Positions 25,295-33,653 of a stretch of DNA of 64,000 nucleotides are shown here, piece by piece (position 1 is the first letter of the stretch; every line of letters begins with the position of its first letter). The notes beneath the pieces are model-generated. The model was given only the letters and a program-made list of their open reading frames with translations. It was not told the DNA's origin and searched no databases. The position numbers were made by a program, and so were the translations under genes. Source of the stretch: Streptococcus mitis (lineage in GTDB: Bacteria > Bacillota > Bacilli > Lactobacillales > Streptococcaceae); contig MKYF01000042.1 in NCBI GenBank assembly GCA_001914195.1, positions 1 to 64,000 on the forward strand, read 5' to 3'.

Positions 25295-25930
25295 ATGGAA
25301 TTTAGAACAATTAAAGAGGACGGACAAGTCCAAGAAGAAATCAAAAAATCACGCTTTATCTGTCATGCCAAGCGTGTTTATAGCGAAGAAGAGGCTCGTG
25401 ACTTCATTACCACCATCAAAAAAGAACACTACAAAGCGACGCATAACTGCTCTGCATTTATTATTGGGGAACGTAGTGAAATTAAACGTACAAGTGATGA
25501 TGGTGAGCCCAGTGGTACTGCTGGCGTTCCCATGCTAGGGGTACTAGAAAATCACAACCTCACCAATGTCTGTGTGGTAGTGACACGCTACTTTGGTGGC
25601 ATTAAACTAGGCGCTGGAGGATTGATTCGTGCTTACGCAGGTAGTGTCGCCTTAGCTGTCAAAGAAATTGGCATCATTGAAATAAAGGAACAGGCTGGCA
25701 TTGCTATTCAAATGTCTTACGCTCAGTATCAAGAGTACAGTAACTTCCTTAAGGAACATAATCTCATGGAACTGGATACAAACTTTACAGATCAAGTCGA
25801 TACGATGATTTATGTTGATAAAGAAGAAAAAGAAACTATTAAAGCTTCACTTGTGGAATTTTTTAATGGAAAAGTCACTTTATCTGATCAAGGTTTACGC
25901 GAAGTTGAGGTTCCTGTAAACCTAGTGTAA
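25295..25930 (+). CDS. YigZ/IMPACT family protein
   Basis: 211 residues. The IMPACT domain spans residues 1-125 with the conserved stretch DGEPSGTAGVPML near residue 70 and VVVTRYFGGIKLGAGGLIRAY near 93; a C-terminal DUF1949-like domain follows. Widespread family linked to translation control in eukaryotes, but without a firm bacterial role. Divergent from comFA with only 56 bases between start codons, so promoters abut. The ATG lacks a ribosome binding site. Confidence 0.9.
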   Translation: MEFRTIKEDGQVQEEIKKSRFICHAKRVYSEEEARDFITTIKKEHYKATHNCSAFIIGERSEIKRTSDDGEPSGTAGVPMLGVLENHNLTNVCVVVTRYFGGIKLGAGGLIRAYAGSVALAVKEIGIIEIKEQAGIAIQMSYAQYQEYSNFLKEHNLMELDTNFTDQVDTMIYVDKEEKETIKASLVEFFNGKVTLSDQGLREVEVPVNLV

Positions 25931-26110
25931 ACAATAGATAATACAGTGTTTCACCGCTACTTTAATTAGCAACATAAAAAGGTGCTTACCAAGACTTACT
26001 AGAAAATGAAGCAATTCAAAAAGAAAACGGATAGCGTTCTCCTTTACACCTATTTACTAGAATTAGCTTATCACAATCACTTGAAAATCAATGGCTTAGA
26101 CCTGTGATAT
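25931..26110 (+). other. Intergenic stretch with decayed reading-frame fragments
   Basis: Two short overlapping plus-strand fragments look protein-like: one ends GAYQDLLENEAIQKENG and then meets a stop, and a second in another frame ends LLYTYLLELAYHNHLKINGL before TGA. A frameshift between them would explain this. I cannot name the source gene. No ribosome site is present, so it is likely inactive. Confidence 0.3.
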
Positions 26111-26114
26111 AAAA

Positions 26115-26139
26115 AAATCCTATCACTTCGATAGGATTT
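26115..26139. terminator. Terminator upstream of cysK
   Basis: Perfect 10-bp stem AAATCCTATC / GATAGGATTT with a five-base loop, followed by CTATATTTT. It probably ends transcripts from the YigZ gene. Confidence 0.7.
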
Positions 26140-26145
26140 CTATAT

Positions 26146-26174
26146 TTTACAAATGGTATGGATAGCGTTATACT
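26146..26174 (+). promoter_or_regulatory. Promoter of cysK
   Basis: TTTACA (26146-26151), a 17-base spacer and TATACT (26169-26174), placed about 30 bases before the cysK ATG. Confidence 0.65.
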
Positions 26175-26203
26175 AGAGATATCTTATACAAAGAGGTATT
26201 CAT

Positions 26204-27130
26204 ATGTCTATTTATAACAACATTACTGAACTAATCGGTCAAACTCCGATTGTTAAACTCAACAACATTGTGCCAGAAGGTGCTGCAGATGTCTATGTAA
26301 AACTTGAAGCATTTAACCCTGGTTCTTCTGTAAAAGACCGTATTGCTCTTAGCATGATTGAAAAAGCTGAACAAGACGGTATTCTGAAATCTGGTTCTAC
26401 TATTGTTGAAGCAACAAGTGGAAACACTGGTATTGGACTTTCATGGGTAGGGGCTGCTAAAGGGTATAAAGTTGTTATCGTTATGCCTGAAACTATGAGT
26501 GTGGAACGACGTAAGATTATCCAAGCCTATGGTGCTGAACTCGTCCTTACTCCTGGTAGCGAAGGAATGAAAGGTGCTATTGCTAAGGCTCAAGAAATCG
26601 CTGCTGAACGTGATGGTTTCCTTCCTCTTCAATTTGACAACCCAGCAAATCCAGAAGTACACGAAAGAACAACAGGAGCTGAAATACTAGCTACTTTCGG
26701 TAAAGATGGACTAGATGCCTTTGTTGCTGGAGTAGGTACCGGTGGAACGATTTCTGGTGTTTCTCATGCACTCAAATCAGCAAATTCAAACATTCAAGTT
26801 TATGCAGTGGAAGCTGATGAATCTGCTATTCTATCTGGTGAAAAACCTGGTCCTCACAAAATTCAAGGTATATCAGCTGGATTTATTCCTGATACACTGG
26901 ATACAAAGGCTTATGATGGTATCGTTCGTGTAACGTCAGACGATGCTCTAGCACTCGGCCGTGAAATTGGTGGAAAAGAAGGTTTCCTTATAGGGATTTC
27001 TTCAGCTGCAGCTATCTACGGAGCCATCGAGGTTGCCAAAAAATTAGGTACAGGTAAAAAAGTCCTTGCTCTAGCACCAGATAACGGTGAACGTTATCTC
27101 TCTACAGCACTCTATGAATTTGAAGTTTAG
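26204..27130 (+). CDS. cysK: Cysteine synthase (O-acetylserine thiol-lyase)
   Basis: 308 residues; PLP enzyme that makes cysteine from O-acetylserine and sulfide. The PLP lysine lies in NPGSSVKDRIAL near residue 44, the substrate loop is TSGNTGIG near 70, and the phosphate-binding GTGGTISG is near 177. The ribosome site is weak, although the transcript leader contains AAAGAGG. Monocistronic between its promoter and a terminator. CysM naming is also used for the pneumococcal orthologue. Confidence 0.94.
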   Translation: MSIYNNITELIGQTPIVKLNNIVPEGAADVYVKLEAFNPGSSVKDRIALSMIEKAEQDGILKSGSTIVEATSGNTGIGLSWVGAAKGYKVVIVMPETMSVERRKIIQAYGAELVLTPGSEGMKGAIAKAQEIAAERDGFLPLQFDNPANPEVHERTTGAEILATFGKDGLDAFVAGVGTGGTISGVSHALKSANSNIQVYAVEADESAILSGEKPGPHKIQGISAGFIPDTLDTKAYDGIVRVTSDDALALGREIGGKEGFLIGISSAAAIYGAIEVAKKLGTGKKVLALAPDNGERYLSTALYEFEV

Positions 27131-27147
27131 TCTCCTAAATACAATTG

Positions 27148-27163
27148 GCCCTTATTATAGGGC
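27148..27163 (+). terminator. Terminator of cysK
   Basis: GCCCT / AGGGC stem with a six-base loop, followed by TTTTTATTTTT on the plus strand. Confidence 0.8.
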
Positions 27164-27221
27164 TTTTTATTTTTACCTTGAAAATAGAAAGTTCTCCCTA
27201 TAAGGAACGACTGCATAGAAA

Positions 27222-27245
27222 AAAGGAAGCAAATTTACTTCCTTT
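27222..27245 (-). terminator. Terminator of rpsB-tsf
   Basis: Minus-strand stem AAAGGAAG / CTTCCTTT followed by TTTTC, just after the tsf stop codon. Confidence 0.75.
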
Positions 27246-27251
27246 CTATAA

Positions 27252-28292
27252 TTAGTTATTCAAGGCTGCTGCCATTGTAGCTGCAACTTCAGCTTCAAAG
27301 TCGTTTGCAGCTTTCTCAATACCTTCACCAACTTCAAAGCGAGCGAACTCAACTACTGAAGCGTTAACTGATTCAAGATATGCTTCAACTGTCTTGCTAT
27401 CATCCATGATGTAAACTTGTGCAAGAAGTGTGTAAGCTTGGTCAACTTTAGTGTTGTCAAGCATGAAGCGATCCATTTTACCTGGGATAATTTTGTCCCA
27501 GATTTTTTCTGGTTTGCCTTCTGCAGCCAATTCAGCTTTGATATCAGCTTCAGCTTGAGCGATCACTTCATCAGTCAATTGTGCTTTTGATCCATATTTC
27601 AAGTGTGGAAGAGCTGGTTTGTTAACCATTGCACGGCTTTCGTTGTCTTGGTCGATAACGTGGTTCAATTGTGCCAACTCATCTTTAACAAATTGCTCAT
27701 CCAATTCTTTGTATGAAAGAACTGTTGGTTTCATAGCAGCGATGTGCATTGAAATTTGTTTAGCAAGTGCTTCGTCTCCACCTTCGATTACAGAGATAAC
27801 ACCGATACGTCCACCGTTGTGTTGGTATGCTCCGAAGTGTTGTGCATCTGTTTTTTCAATCAAAGCAAAGCGACGGAATGAGATTTTTTCTCCGATAGTC
27901 GCTGTTGCAGATACGTATGCAGCTTCAAGAGTTTCACCTGAAGGCATTGTCAAAGCAAGTGCTTCTTCATTATTAGCAGGTTTTCCTTCAGCAATAACTT
28001 TAGCTGTAGTATTTACCAATTCAACGAATTGAGCGTTTTTCGCAACGAAGTCAGTTTCAGCATTTACTTCAATAACTGCTGCAACATTACCGTTAACGTA
28101 AACACCAGTCAAACCTTCTGCAGCAACACGGTCAGCCTTCTTAGCTGCCTTAGCCATACCTTTTTCACGAAGCAATTCAATCGCTTTTTCGATGTCACCG
28201 TCTGTTTCTACAAGCGCTTTTTTAGCGTCCATAACTCCGGCACCAGATTTTTCACGCAACTCTTTTACAAGTTTAGCTGTAATTTCTGCCAT
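27252..28292 (-). CDS. tsf: Elongation factor Ts
   Basis: 346 residues; nucleotide exchange factor for EF-Tu. The N-terminal UBA-like domain contains LREKSGAGVMDAKKALVETDGD (residues 12-33), and the motif ETDFVAKN near residue 79 is diagnostic. Streptococcal EF-Ts is longer than the E. coli protein, and this length is normal. Second gene after rpsB, with a strong hairpin in the 78-base gap. Confidence 0.97.
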   Translation of the reverse strand: MAEITAKLVKELREKSGAGVMDAKKALVETDGDIEKAIELLREKGMAKAAKKADRVAAEGLTGVYVNGNVAAVIEVNAETDFVAKNAQFVELVNTTAKVIAEGKPANNEEALALTMPSGETLEAAYVSATATIGEKISFRRFALIEKTDAQHFGAYQHNGGRIGVISVIEGGDEALAKQISMHIAAMKPTVLSYKELDEQFVKDELAQLNHVIDQDNESRAMVNKPALPHLKYGSKAQLTDEVIAQAEADIKAELAAEGKPEKIWDKIIPGKMDRFMLDNTKVDQAYTLLAQVYIMDDSKTVEAYLESVNASVVEFARFEVGEGIEKAANDFEAEVAATMAAALNN

Positions 28293-28318
28293 TTTGATTC
28301 TCCTATATTTTTTAAAAA

Positions 28319-28349
28319 TAGGAGAGCCGGGCTAAGCCCCGCCCTCCTA
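28319..28349 (-). terminator. Intercistronic hairpin between rpsB and tsf
   Basis: GC-rich minus-strand hairpin TAGGAGGGCGGGG / CCCGGCTCTCCTA (one mismatch, one G-T) followed by TTTTT. It looks like a partial terminator that sets rpsB to tsf stoichiometry. Confidence 0.65.
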
Positions 28350-28370
28350 GGTAATTACTAATTATATGAA

Positions 28371-29150
28371 TTAAGCGTTGTCGCCTTCTACAACTTCAAC
28401 GATTTCTTCGATTGAATCTGCTTGAGCTTCTGAAGCTGCAAATTCTGCTTCAACTGCTGCTGCATCTTCACCTTGACGTCCTTCGATGATAGCGTCAGCC
28501 AATTTAGCTGTGATCAATTTAACAGCGCGGATAGCGTCATCGTTAGCTGGGATGATTACATCGATATCATCTGGATCAGTGTTTGTGTCAACCATCGCTA
28601 CAACTGGGATTCCCAATTTTTTAGCTTCTTTAACAGCGATTTGCTCTTTATGTGGGTCAACTACGTACATCACATCTGGGATACGAGGCATATCTTCTAT
28701 ACCACCCAAGAATTTTTCAAGACGTGCACGTTGTTTGTTAAGAAGTGCAACTTCTTTCTTAGGAAGAACTTCGAAAGTTCCATCTTCTTCCATACGTTTG
28801 ATTTCTTTCAAACGAGCGATACGTTTTTGGATTGTTCCCCAGTTTGTAAGAGTTCCACCCAACCAACGGTGGTTGATGAAGTATTGACCTGAACGTACTG
28901 CTTCTTCAGCAACTGCATCAGCCGCTTGTTTCTTAGTACCAACGAACAATACAACTGCATCGTTAGCTGCTGCATCACGCATGAAGTCGTATGCTTGGTC
29001 AGCGTATTTTACTGTTTGTTGCAAGTCGATAACGTGGATTCCGTTACGCTCAGTAAAGATGTACTTAGCCATCTTAGGGTTCCAGCGACGAGTTTGGTGA
29101 CCAAAGTGTACACCAGCCTCAAGAAGTTGTTTCATTGAAATTACTGCCAT
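28371..29150 (-). CDS. rpsB: Ribosomal protein S2
   Basis: 259 residues. S2 signatures: MKQLLEAGVHFGHQTRRWNPKM near the start and RWLGGTLTNW near residue 93; the tail is acidic (EEIVEVVEGDNA). Start at 29150 follows AAGGAG; the frame is open 28 codons further upstream without support. The chosen product has the usual streptococcal length. First gene of rpsB-tsf. Confidence 0.97.
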   Translation of the reverse strand: MAVISMKQLLEAGVHFGHQTRRWNPKMAKYIFTERNGIHVIDLQQTVKYADQAYDFMRDAAANDAVVLFVGTKKQAADAVAEEAVRSGQYFINHRWLGGTLTNWGTIQKRIARLKEIKRMEEDGTFEVLPKKEVALLNKQRARLEKFLGGIEDMPRIPDVMYVVDPHKEQIAVKEAKKLGIPVVAMVDTNTDPDDIDVIIPANDDAIRAVKLITAKLADAIIEGRQGEDAAAVEAEFAASEAQADSIEEIVEVVEGDNA

Positions 29151-29266
29151 GAGTATTTCTCCTTTTTGTTTTTTTCCTCTTCTTGACTTCAACTTGCAAA
29201 ACGACCCAAGAGCAACTGTTTCACAATTCATCAAGAATGAGTATTATCGTTCACACGACAAGTTTC

Positions 29267-29295
29267 ATTTTACCATACTTTTTCAATATTTTCAA
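29267..29295 (-). promoter_or_regulatory. Promoter of rpsB-tsf
   Basis: Minus strand TTGAAA (29290-29295), 17-base spacer and TAAAAT (29267-29272) with TGG before it. It leaves a leader of about 110 bases before the rpsB start; I see no named leader motif in it. Confidence 0.7.
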
Positions 29296-29345
29296 GCTGT
29301 TTTGATATAATTTTTAATAGGGATTGTCACGGTAAAACATGAAAA

Positions 29346-29369
29346 AGAGGGCTCTATTCGAGTCCCTCT
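29346..29369 (-). terminator. Terminator of pcsB
   Basis: AGAGGG(A)CTC / GAG(C)CCCTCT hairpin, followed by TTTTTC on the minus strand. Confidence 0.75.
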
Positions 29370-29374
29370 GTAAA

Positions 29375-30562
29375 TTAATCTGCATAAATATATGTTACAA
29401 AACCTGACGATGTAGTTGTCGGATTGAACCACCCACGATGATTTCCAAGCGTGCGATTACCAGCATAATTTGATTCTGACACTTGGATACGTGTTGTTGA
29501 TTCTACAGCAGTGACTACCGCTACGTGTCCATAGCCACCATCATTCCAACATGCAATCGCACCAACTTGAGGTGTTGAACCTGTACGGAATCCTGCAGCA
29601 GCTGCACTTGTAGCCCACTGCGCTCCATTACCCCAATAGTCTCCAGCCCAAGGTGCTAATGTTTTAACTCCCCATGTACATTCTCCAATTGGATAACTTG
29701 AAGCGTTTGTACTGTATGTTGGGCGTTGTTTGACTGCCACAGGAGTATATGTTGCTGATTCCGAAGAAGCTACAGCTTGAACCTGTGCTGCAAAAGTCGT
29801 ATTTCCAGAAGCAACAACTGTTTGTTGTTGACTTACTTGTTTTGCCTTGTAAGCTGCTTCTGCCTCTGCTGCTGCTTTTGCTGCTACTTCTGCTTCTGCT
29901 TTTTTCTCTAGCAAACTTGCTTTTTCATCTTCTGCTGTAGCTTTTTCAGCAGCAAGATTTAATTCTGCAGCCTTCAACTCAGCTTGTTTCGTTGTTAAAG
30001 CTTGCGCATCATCAGACAATTTCTGTTGATTTGCAATTACTGTATTAATTGCGTCATTGTTTGCCACTTGCTTCTCAGAAATTGCTTTTTTATCTGCTTT
30101 TTGTTGTTCCAACATTTTGTTGTTAGCAGATACGATTTCATTCATTGCTGCTACACGTGAAATAGCTTCTGTAATTGATTTTGAGTTTACAATCGTATTG
30201 ATGTAGCTAGTTGCAGCTCCATTTGTTTGAGCACTACGAGCTTGTTTTTCCAAAGAATCATTGCGAGATACAATGTTTTTAGAAAGTTCTGTAATCTCAC
30301 TCTCAAGTTTTTTGGATTCTGCTTGTAATCTATCATTTTCAGCTTGCAAGTTAGATTGCTCAGCTTGAATAGCTGATACTTGCTCCTGAATTTGGTCAAC
30401 TTGTTTTTGGGCTTCTTGTTGTTGTGCTGTTAAGTTACTAATTTTATTATCTTGAGCAGCAATTTTGTCATCAGTCGTTTCTGCATGCGCAGTTGTTAAA
30501 ACAGCTACTTGAGAAACCATTACTGTACTTAATAAAAGTGACGCTAAGATTTTTTTCTTCAT
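29375..30562 (-). CDS. pcsB: Cell-division peptidoglycan hydrolase PcsB
   Basis: 395 residues. Signal peptide to about residue 27 (AHA), a long coiled coil (about 30-245) rich in Gln/Glu/Ala/Lys, an Ala-rich linker, and a C-terminal CHAP domain with Cys in GECTWGVKTLAPW near 295 and His in GYGHVAVV near 345. PcsB splits the septum when activated by FtsEX; it is essential in pneumococcus and regulated by WalRK. Its promoter carries a WalR-like box. Confidence 0.96.
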   Translation of the reverse strand: MKKKILASLLLSTVMVSQVAVLTTAHAETTDDKIAAQDNKISNLTAQQQEAQKQVDQIQEQVSAIQAEQSNLQAENDRLQAESKKLESEITELSKNIVSRNDSLEKQARSAQTNGAATSYINTIVNSKSITEAISRVAAMNEIVSANNKMLEQQKADKKAISEKQVANNDAINTVIANQQKLSDDAQALTTKQAELKAAELNLAAEKATAEDEKASLLEKKAEAEVAAKAAAEAEAAYKAKQVSQQQTVVASGNTTFAAQVQAVASSESATYTPVAVKQRPTYSTNASSYPIGECTWGVKTLAPWAGDYWGNGAQWATSAAAAGFRTGSTPQVGAIACWNDGGYGHVAVVTAVESTTRIQVSESNYAGNRTLGNHRGWFNPTTTSSGFVTYIYAD

Positions 30563-30597
30563 ATTACGTAGATACTCCTTCTTTTAAAGACAATACT

Positions 30598-30641
30598 AGT
30601 ATACCAAAAAAAGGCCTAATGAATATTACGCCTTTGTTACA
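30598..30641 (-). promoter_or_regulatory. pcsB promoter with WalR (VicR) box
   Basis: Minus strand: TGTAACAAAGGCGTAAT (30625-30641) matches the WalR repeat TGTWAH-N5-TGTWAH with one mismatch, and TATACT (30598-30603) is the -10. This agrees with the known WalRK control of pcsB in streptococci. Confidence 0.75.
30610..30635 (-). repeat. Hairpin between pcsB and mreD overlapping the WalR box
   Basis: AAAGGC(G)TAAT / ATTA(G)GCCTTT with a T-run of eight on the minus strand forms a typical terminator for mreC-mreD. Eleven of its bases (30625-30635) are also part of the WalR box of pcsB. Confidence 0.65.
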
Positions 30642-30655
30642 TTTTTGTTTCTTTC

Positions 30656-31150
30656 TTATAGATAATATCTTTCAAAAATAAACTGAAAAATAAGCATCCA
30701 CACAAGATTTAAAATCATGGATGGTACTAGGCTATAAACGATAAAAATCGGCAGACTATCTAGAGTTAAACCTACCACTAATGCAAAGAGATAAGCTCCC
30801 ATATCAAATAGAAAACTCATAACAATCATAGCCAAGATTCTTGTCCAACGATTCAATAAAATAACACTATTAAATTTATGAAGAAAGGCTCCCAATAAGA
30901 TAAATAAGAGAGTTGCAATCCCTATTAGATGGAAAAAGTAAACATCGTAAACCAAGCCTATCACAAAACAATAGACTAGGTAGAGATACTCTGATACTTC
31001 TATCGTCTCAAATAATAGAAATAGAAAAAGAAAATGACTAGCCAAATGTACATGGGGGAAAAATGAGCCCAGAAGCTGGCTAATATGGGCGTCAATTAGA
31101 ACAAAGAAAGTAAGCAATAAAAACACTCCAACCCGCTTCAACTGTCTCAT
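30656..31150 (-). CDS. mreD: Rod-shape/peripheral wall protein MreD
   Basis: 164 residues, hydrophobic, about five membrane helices, of the MreD family. It partners with MreC in peripheral peptidoglycan synthesis in ovococci. Its ATG overlaps the last base of the mreC stop codon. No mreB is present, which is normal for streptococci. Confidence 0.9.
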   Translation of the reverse strand: MRQLKRVGVFLLLTFFVLIDAHISQLLGSFFPHVHLASHFLFLFLLFETIEVSEYLYLVYCFVIGLVYDVYFFHLIGIATLLFILLGAFLHKFNSVILLNRWTRILAMIVMSFLFDMGAYLFALVVGLTLDSLPIFIVYSLVPSMILNLVWMLIFQFIFERYYL

Positions 31151-31968
31151 TATGAATTCCCCACTAATTCTATCACATCCACATTATGAGTATCTGCACT
31201 CAATTTAACAGTTACTTCTCGTGTCAAATAGTCTGTACTATGCGTTGTGGCAACCACTTCACCAACAGGAATATCCGCAACGTTAAAGTTTCCTAATCCA
31301 CCCGTTGTCACCTTATCGCCTGTACTAATATCGCTACTACTATTTAATTGACTAATTTTTAGAACTTCATTTTCCTTGTCATAGCCAACAATAATCCCAT
31401 AAATTGTAGTAGAACCATGTTGAATTTTAACAGAAATCTTATCAGCATTTTCCGTATTTGTCAAAAGGTTGACCATAGTAGAGTTCTCCTCTACTTTTGA
31501 AACACTCCCAATCAAGCCACCATTTGCAATAGCTAACATGTTCTCAGAAGCCCCTTTTGATTTACCTACATCTAAGGTCAATTCCTGCTTCCAAGATACC
31601 GGAGAACGCATAATAACATCTGCTGCCAAAGTCTTTGTAGCTTGCAACTTGGACTTCATACCAAGCAATTGGCGCAGTTGTTCATTTTCCGTCTTTAAAC
31701 TTTCCGCCTCATTTGATTTAACTTCTAACTGGTAAATCTGTTTCTTCAAACTTTCATTTTCATTATATGTTCGTGTCAAATGAGCCAAATCTGATTTGAC
31801 AGAATCAAACCACTGAAAAGGTTTTTGCACAACCCTATCAACCAATGAGATTCCATCTCCTAATTTTGTCACAATTGTACTTGAATAAGTCGTCGCTAAG
31901 AGAGCCGACACAAGCAGAACAGTGACAAAAACAATAATGACATATTTTGATTTTTTAAAACGGTTCAT
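31150..31968 (-). CDS. mreC: Cell shape protein MreC
   Basis: 272 residues. One N-terminal membrane helix (about 10-28), a coiled coil (about 65-105, ESLKKQIYQLEVKSNEAESLK), then the beta-barrel MreC domain. Bitopic scaffold for peripheral wall synthesis with MreD, PBP2b, RodA and RodZ. First of mreC-mreD, followed by pcsB in the same direction. Confidence 0.93.
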   Translation of the reverse strand: MNRFKKSKYVIIVFVTVLLVSALLATTYSSTIVTKLGDGISLVDRVVQKPFQWFDSVKSDLAHLTRTYNENESLKKQIYQLEVKSNEAESLKTENEQLRQLLGMKSKLQATKTLAADVIMRSPVSWKQELTLDVGKSKGASENMLAIANGGLIGSVSKVEENSTMVNLLTNTENADKISVKIQHGSTTIYGIIVGYDKENEVLKISQLNSSSDISTGDKVTTGGLGNFNVADIPVGEVVATTHSTDYLTREVTVKLSADTHNVDVIELVGNS

Positions 31969-32026
31969 ATCCCTACCTTTATATCAAAAACTGTTACAGT
32001 AACTTTTTATCGATTCCTGAAATCTA

Positions 32027-32821
32027 CTAAGATTTTAAGAAAAATAAACAACAACCAAGTACGAGAACAACAAGAATGGTCAGCGTATCCTTTCGAGTCC
32101 ATTTCAATTGTCTGTATTGACTTCTGCCTTTTCCACCCTGATAACCACGCGCTTCCATAGCGATAGCCAAGGAATCCGCACGTTTTAAACTTGTCGCAAA
32201 AAGAGGAATCAAAATGGGAATCATCGCCTTTACTTTTTGAACGATGCTTCCTTCACCAAAATCCACTCCACGTGCTTTCTGCGCATTCATAATCCGCGTC
32301 GTATCATCCATCAAGGTCGGAACAAAACGTAGACTCATGGACAGCATCAATCCAATTTCATGAACTGGAACTTTCACACGCTTTAAAGGCGCTAACAAAG
32401 CTTCGACAGCTGAGGCCAAACTTAAGGGCATGGTCGTTAAGGTTAACAAAGTTGAAAAGAAAATAATCAATACAAAACGACAAAAAATAATCCCAGCTTG
32501 TTGCAAAGCATAATCTGTGATTCTCATAAACGAAAATTCAAATAAAACATTCCCATTAGAAATGAAAAACAGTTGAAAAATAGTTGTGAAGGCAATCAAG
32601 AAAAACATAGATTTCAAGCCCTGAATAAAAAATGAAAGAGATACTCCTGACAAGGCAATAAATATCCCTGTCGCTATAAAAAGAATTAAATTCGTCAAGG
32701 GATTATTAGCCAAAAAAACAATCAAAATCAGTAGCATCATAGCCAGTAATTTGCTACGTGGATCCAACCGGTGAACAATCGAATCCCCTGGGATATAACG
32801 CCCCAAAATCATACTATCCAT
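32027..32821 (-). CDS. ecfT: ECF transporter membrane component EcfT
   Basis: 264 residues, several membrane helices, with the paired Ala-Arg-Gly signatures of EcfT: MNAQKARGVDFG near residue 180 and AIAMEARGYQGG near 218, which couple to the two ATPases. Core of the shared energy-coupling module used by many vitamin S components. Overlaps ecfA2 by eight bases. Confidence 0.94.
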   Translation of the reverse strand: MDSMILGRYIPGDSIVHRLDPRSKLLAMMLLILIVFLANNPLTNLILFIATGIFIALSGVSLSFFIQGLKSMFFLIAFTTIFQLFFISNGNVLFEFSFMRITDYALQQAGIIFCRFVLIIFFSTLLTLTTMPLSLASAVEALLAPLKRVKVPVHEIGLMLSMSLRFVPTLMDDTTRIMNAQKARGVDFGEGSIVQKVKAMIPILIPLFATSLKRADSLAIAMEARGYQGGKGRSQYRQLKWTRKDTLTILVVLVLGCCLFFLKS

Positions 32822-33653
32822 TTAGCGACTCCTTGAACTCCTCTATCTTAATCGATAATCGTTTAAATGACACGCCTCTATCAGCCAACCGTTTACAAAA
32901 GGCCGTAATTTTAGGTACTCCCAGCTGCACTTCTTCCATAAAAACAACATCTTGAAAGACATCACTCGGTCTACCACCCTTCACTAAACGTCCCTTTTCC
33001 ATCACATAGACTTGATTCGCATATTCAGCCACATCATCCATCAAATGCGTTACCAAAACAATAGTCATCCCTGACTGATGGAGTTTTTTGAACAAATTCA
33101 TCAACTCTTTTCTCCCCAGGGGATCTAGGCCTGCTGTGGGCTCATCTAAGACTAATATAGCTGGTTCCATGGCAAGTATGCCTGCAATGGCGACACGTCT
33201 CATTTGTCCACCTGATAGCTCAAACGGACTGCGATCAAAAAGTGATTCATCAATTCCAACCAGAGCCAGTTTCTCACGCGCAATCTGCTCCGCATCTTCT
33301 TCAGAAACTCCAAAATTTTGTGGTCCAAAAGCAACGTCCTTCAAAACTGTTTCTTCAAAGATCTGATTTTCAGCAAACTGAAATACCAAGCCAACCTGTT
33401 TTCTAATTTGACGAATATCTTTATTTTTAGAATTCGAGGTGATTAAGGTATCAAAAACTCGTACAGTTCCTTGACTTGGCACCAATAAACCATTTAAGAG
33501 TTGCAAAATAGTTGATTTCCCGCTACCTGTATGCCCAATTAAGGCCGTATAAGAACCATCCTCAATCGTCAAAGAAACATCCGACAAAGCTGTTGAAGCT
33601 AAGGGAGTACCTTCTTGATATGTAAAACTCACATTTTCTAGAGCAATTCCCAT
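32814..33653 (-). CDS. ecfA2: ECF transporter ATPase EcfA2
   Basis: 279 residues. Walker A IGHTGSGKSTI near residue 39, Q-loop GLVFQFAENQIF, signature FELSGGQMRRV near 142, Walker B AILVLDEPTAGLDP near 163, switch His near 199. Second ATPase of the ECF module. Overlaps ecfA1 by 16 bases and ecfT by eight, giving tight operon coupling. Confidence 0.94.
   Translation of the reverse strand: MGIALENVSFTYQEGTPLASTALSDVSLTIEDGSYTALIGHTGSGKSTILQLLNGLLVPSQGTVRVFDTLITSNSKNKDIRQIRKQVGLVFQFAENQIFEETVLKDVAFGPQNFGVSEEDAEQIAREKLALVGIDESLFDRSPFELSGGQMRRVAIAGILAMEPAILVLDEPTAGLDPLGRKELMNLFKKLHQSGMTIVLVTHLMDDVAEYANQVYVMEKGRLVKGGRPSDVFQDVVFMEEVQLGVPKITAFCKRLADRGVSFKRLSIKIEEFKESLNG

Noticed and set aside
29749..29940. 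Leu-rich plus-strand frame within pcsB
   Set aside because: Poly-Leu arises from the reverse complement of the Ala/Glu/Lys-rich coiled coil; not a gene.
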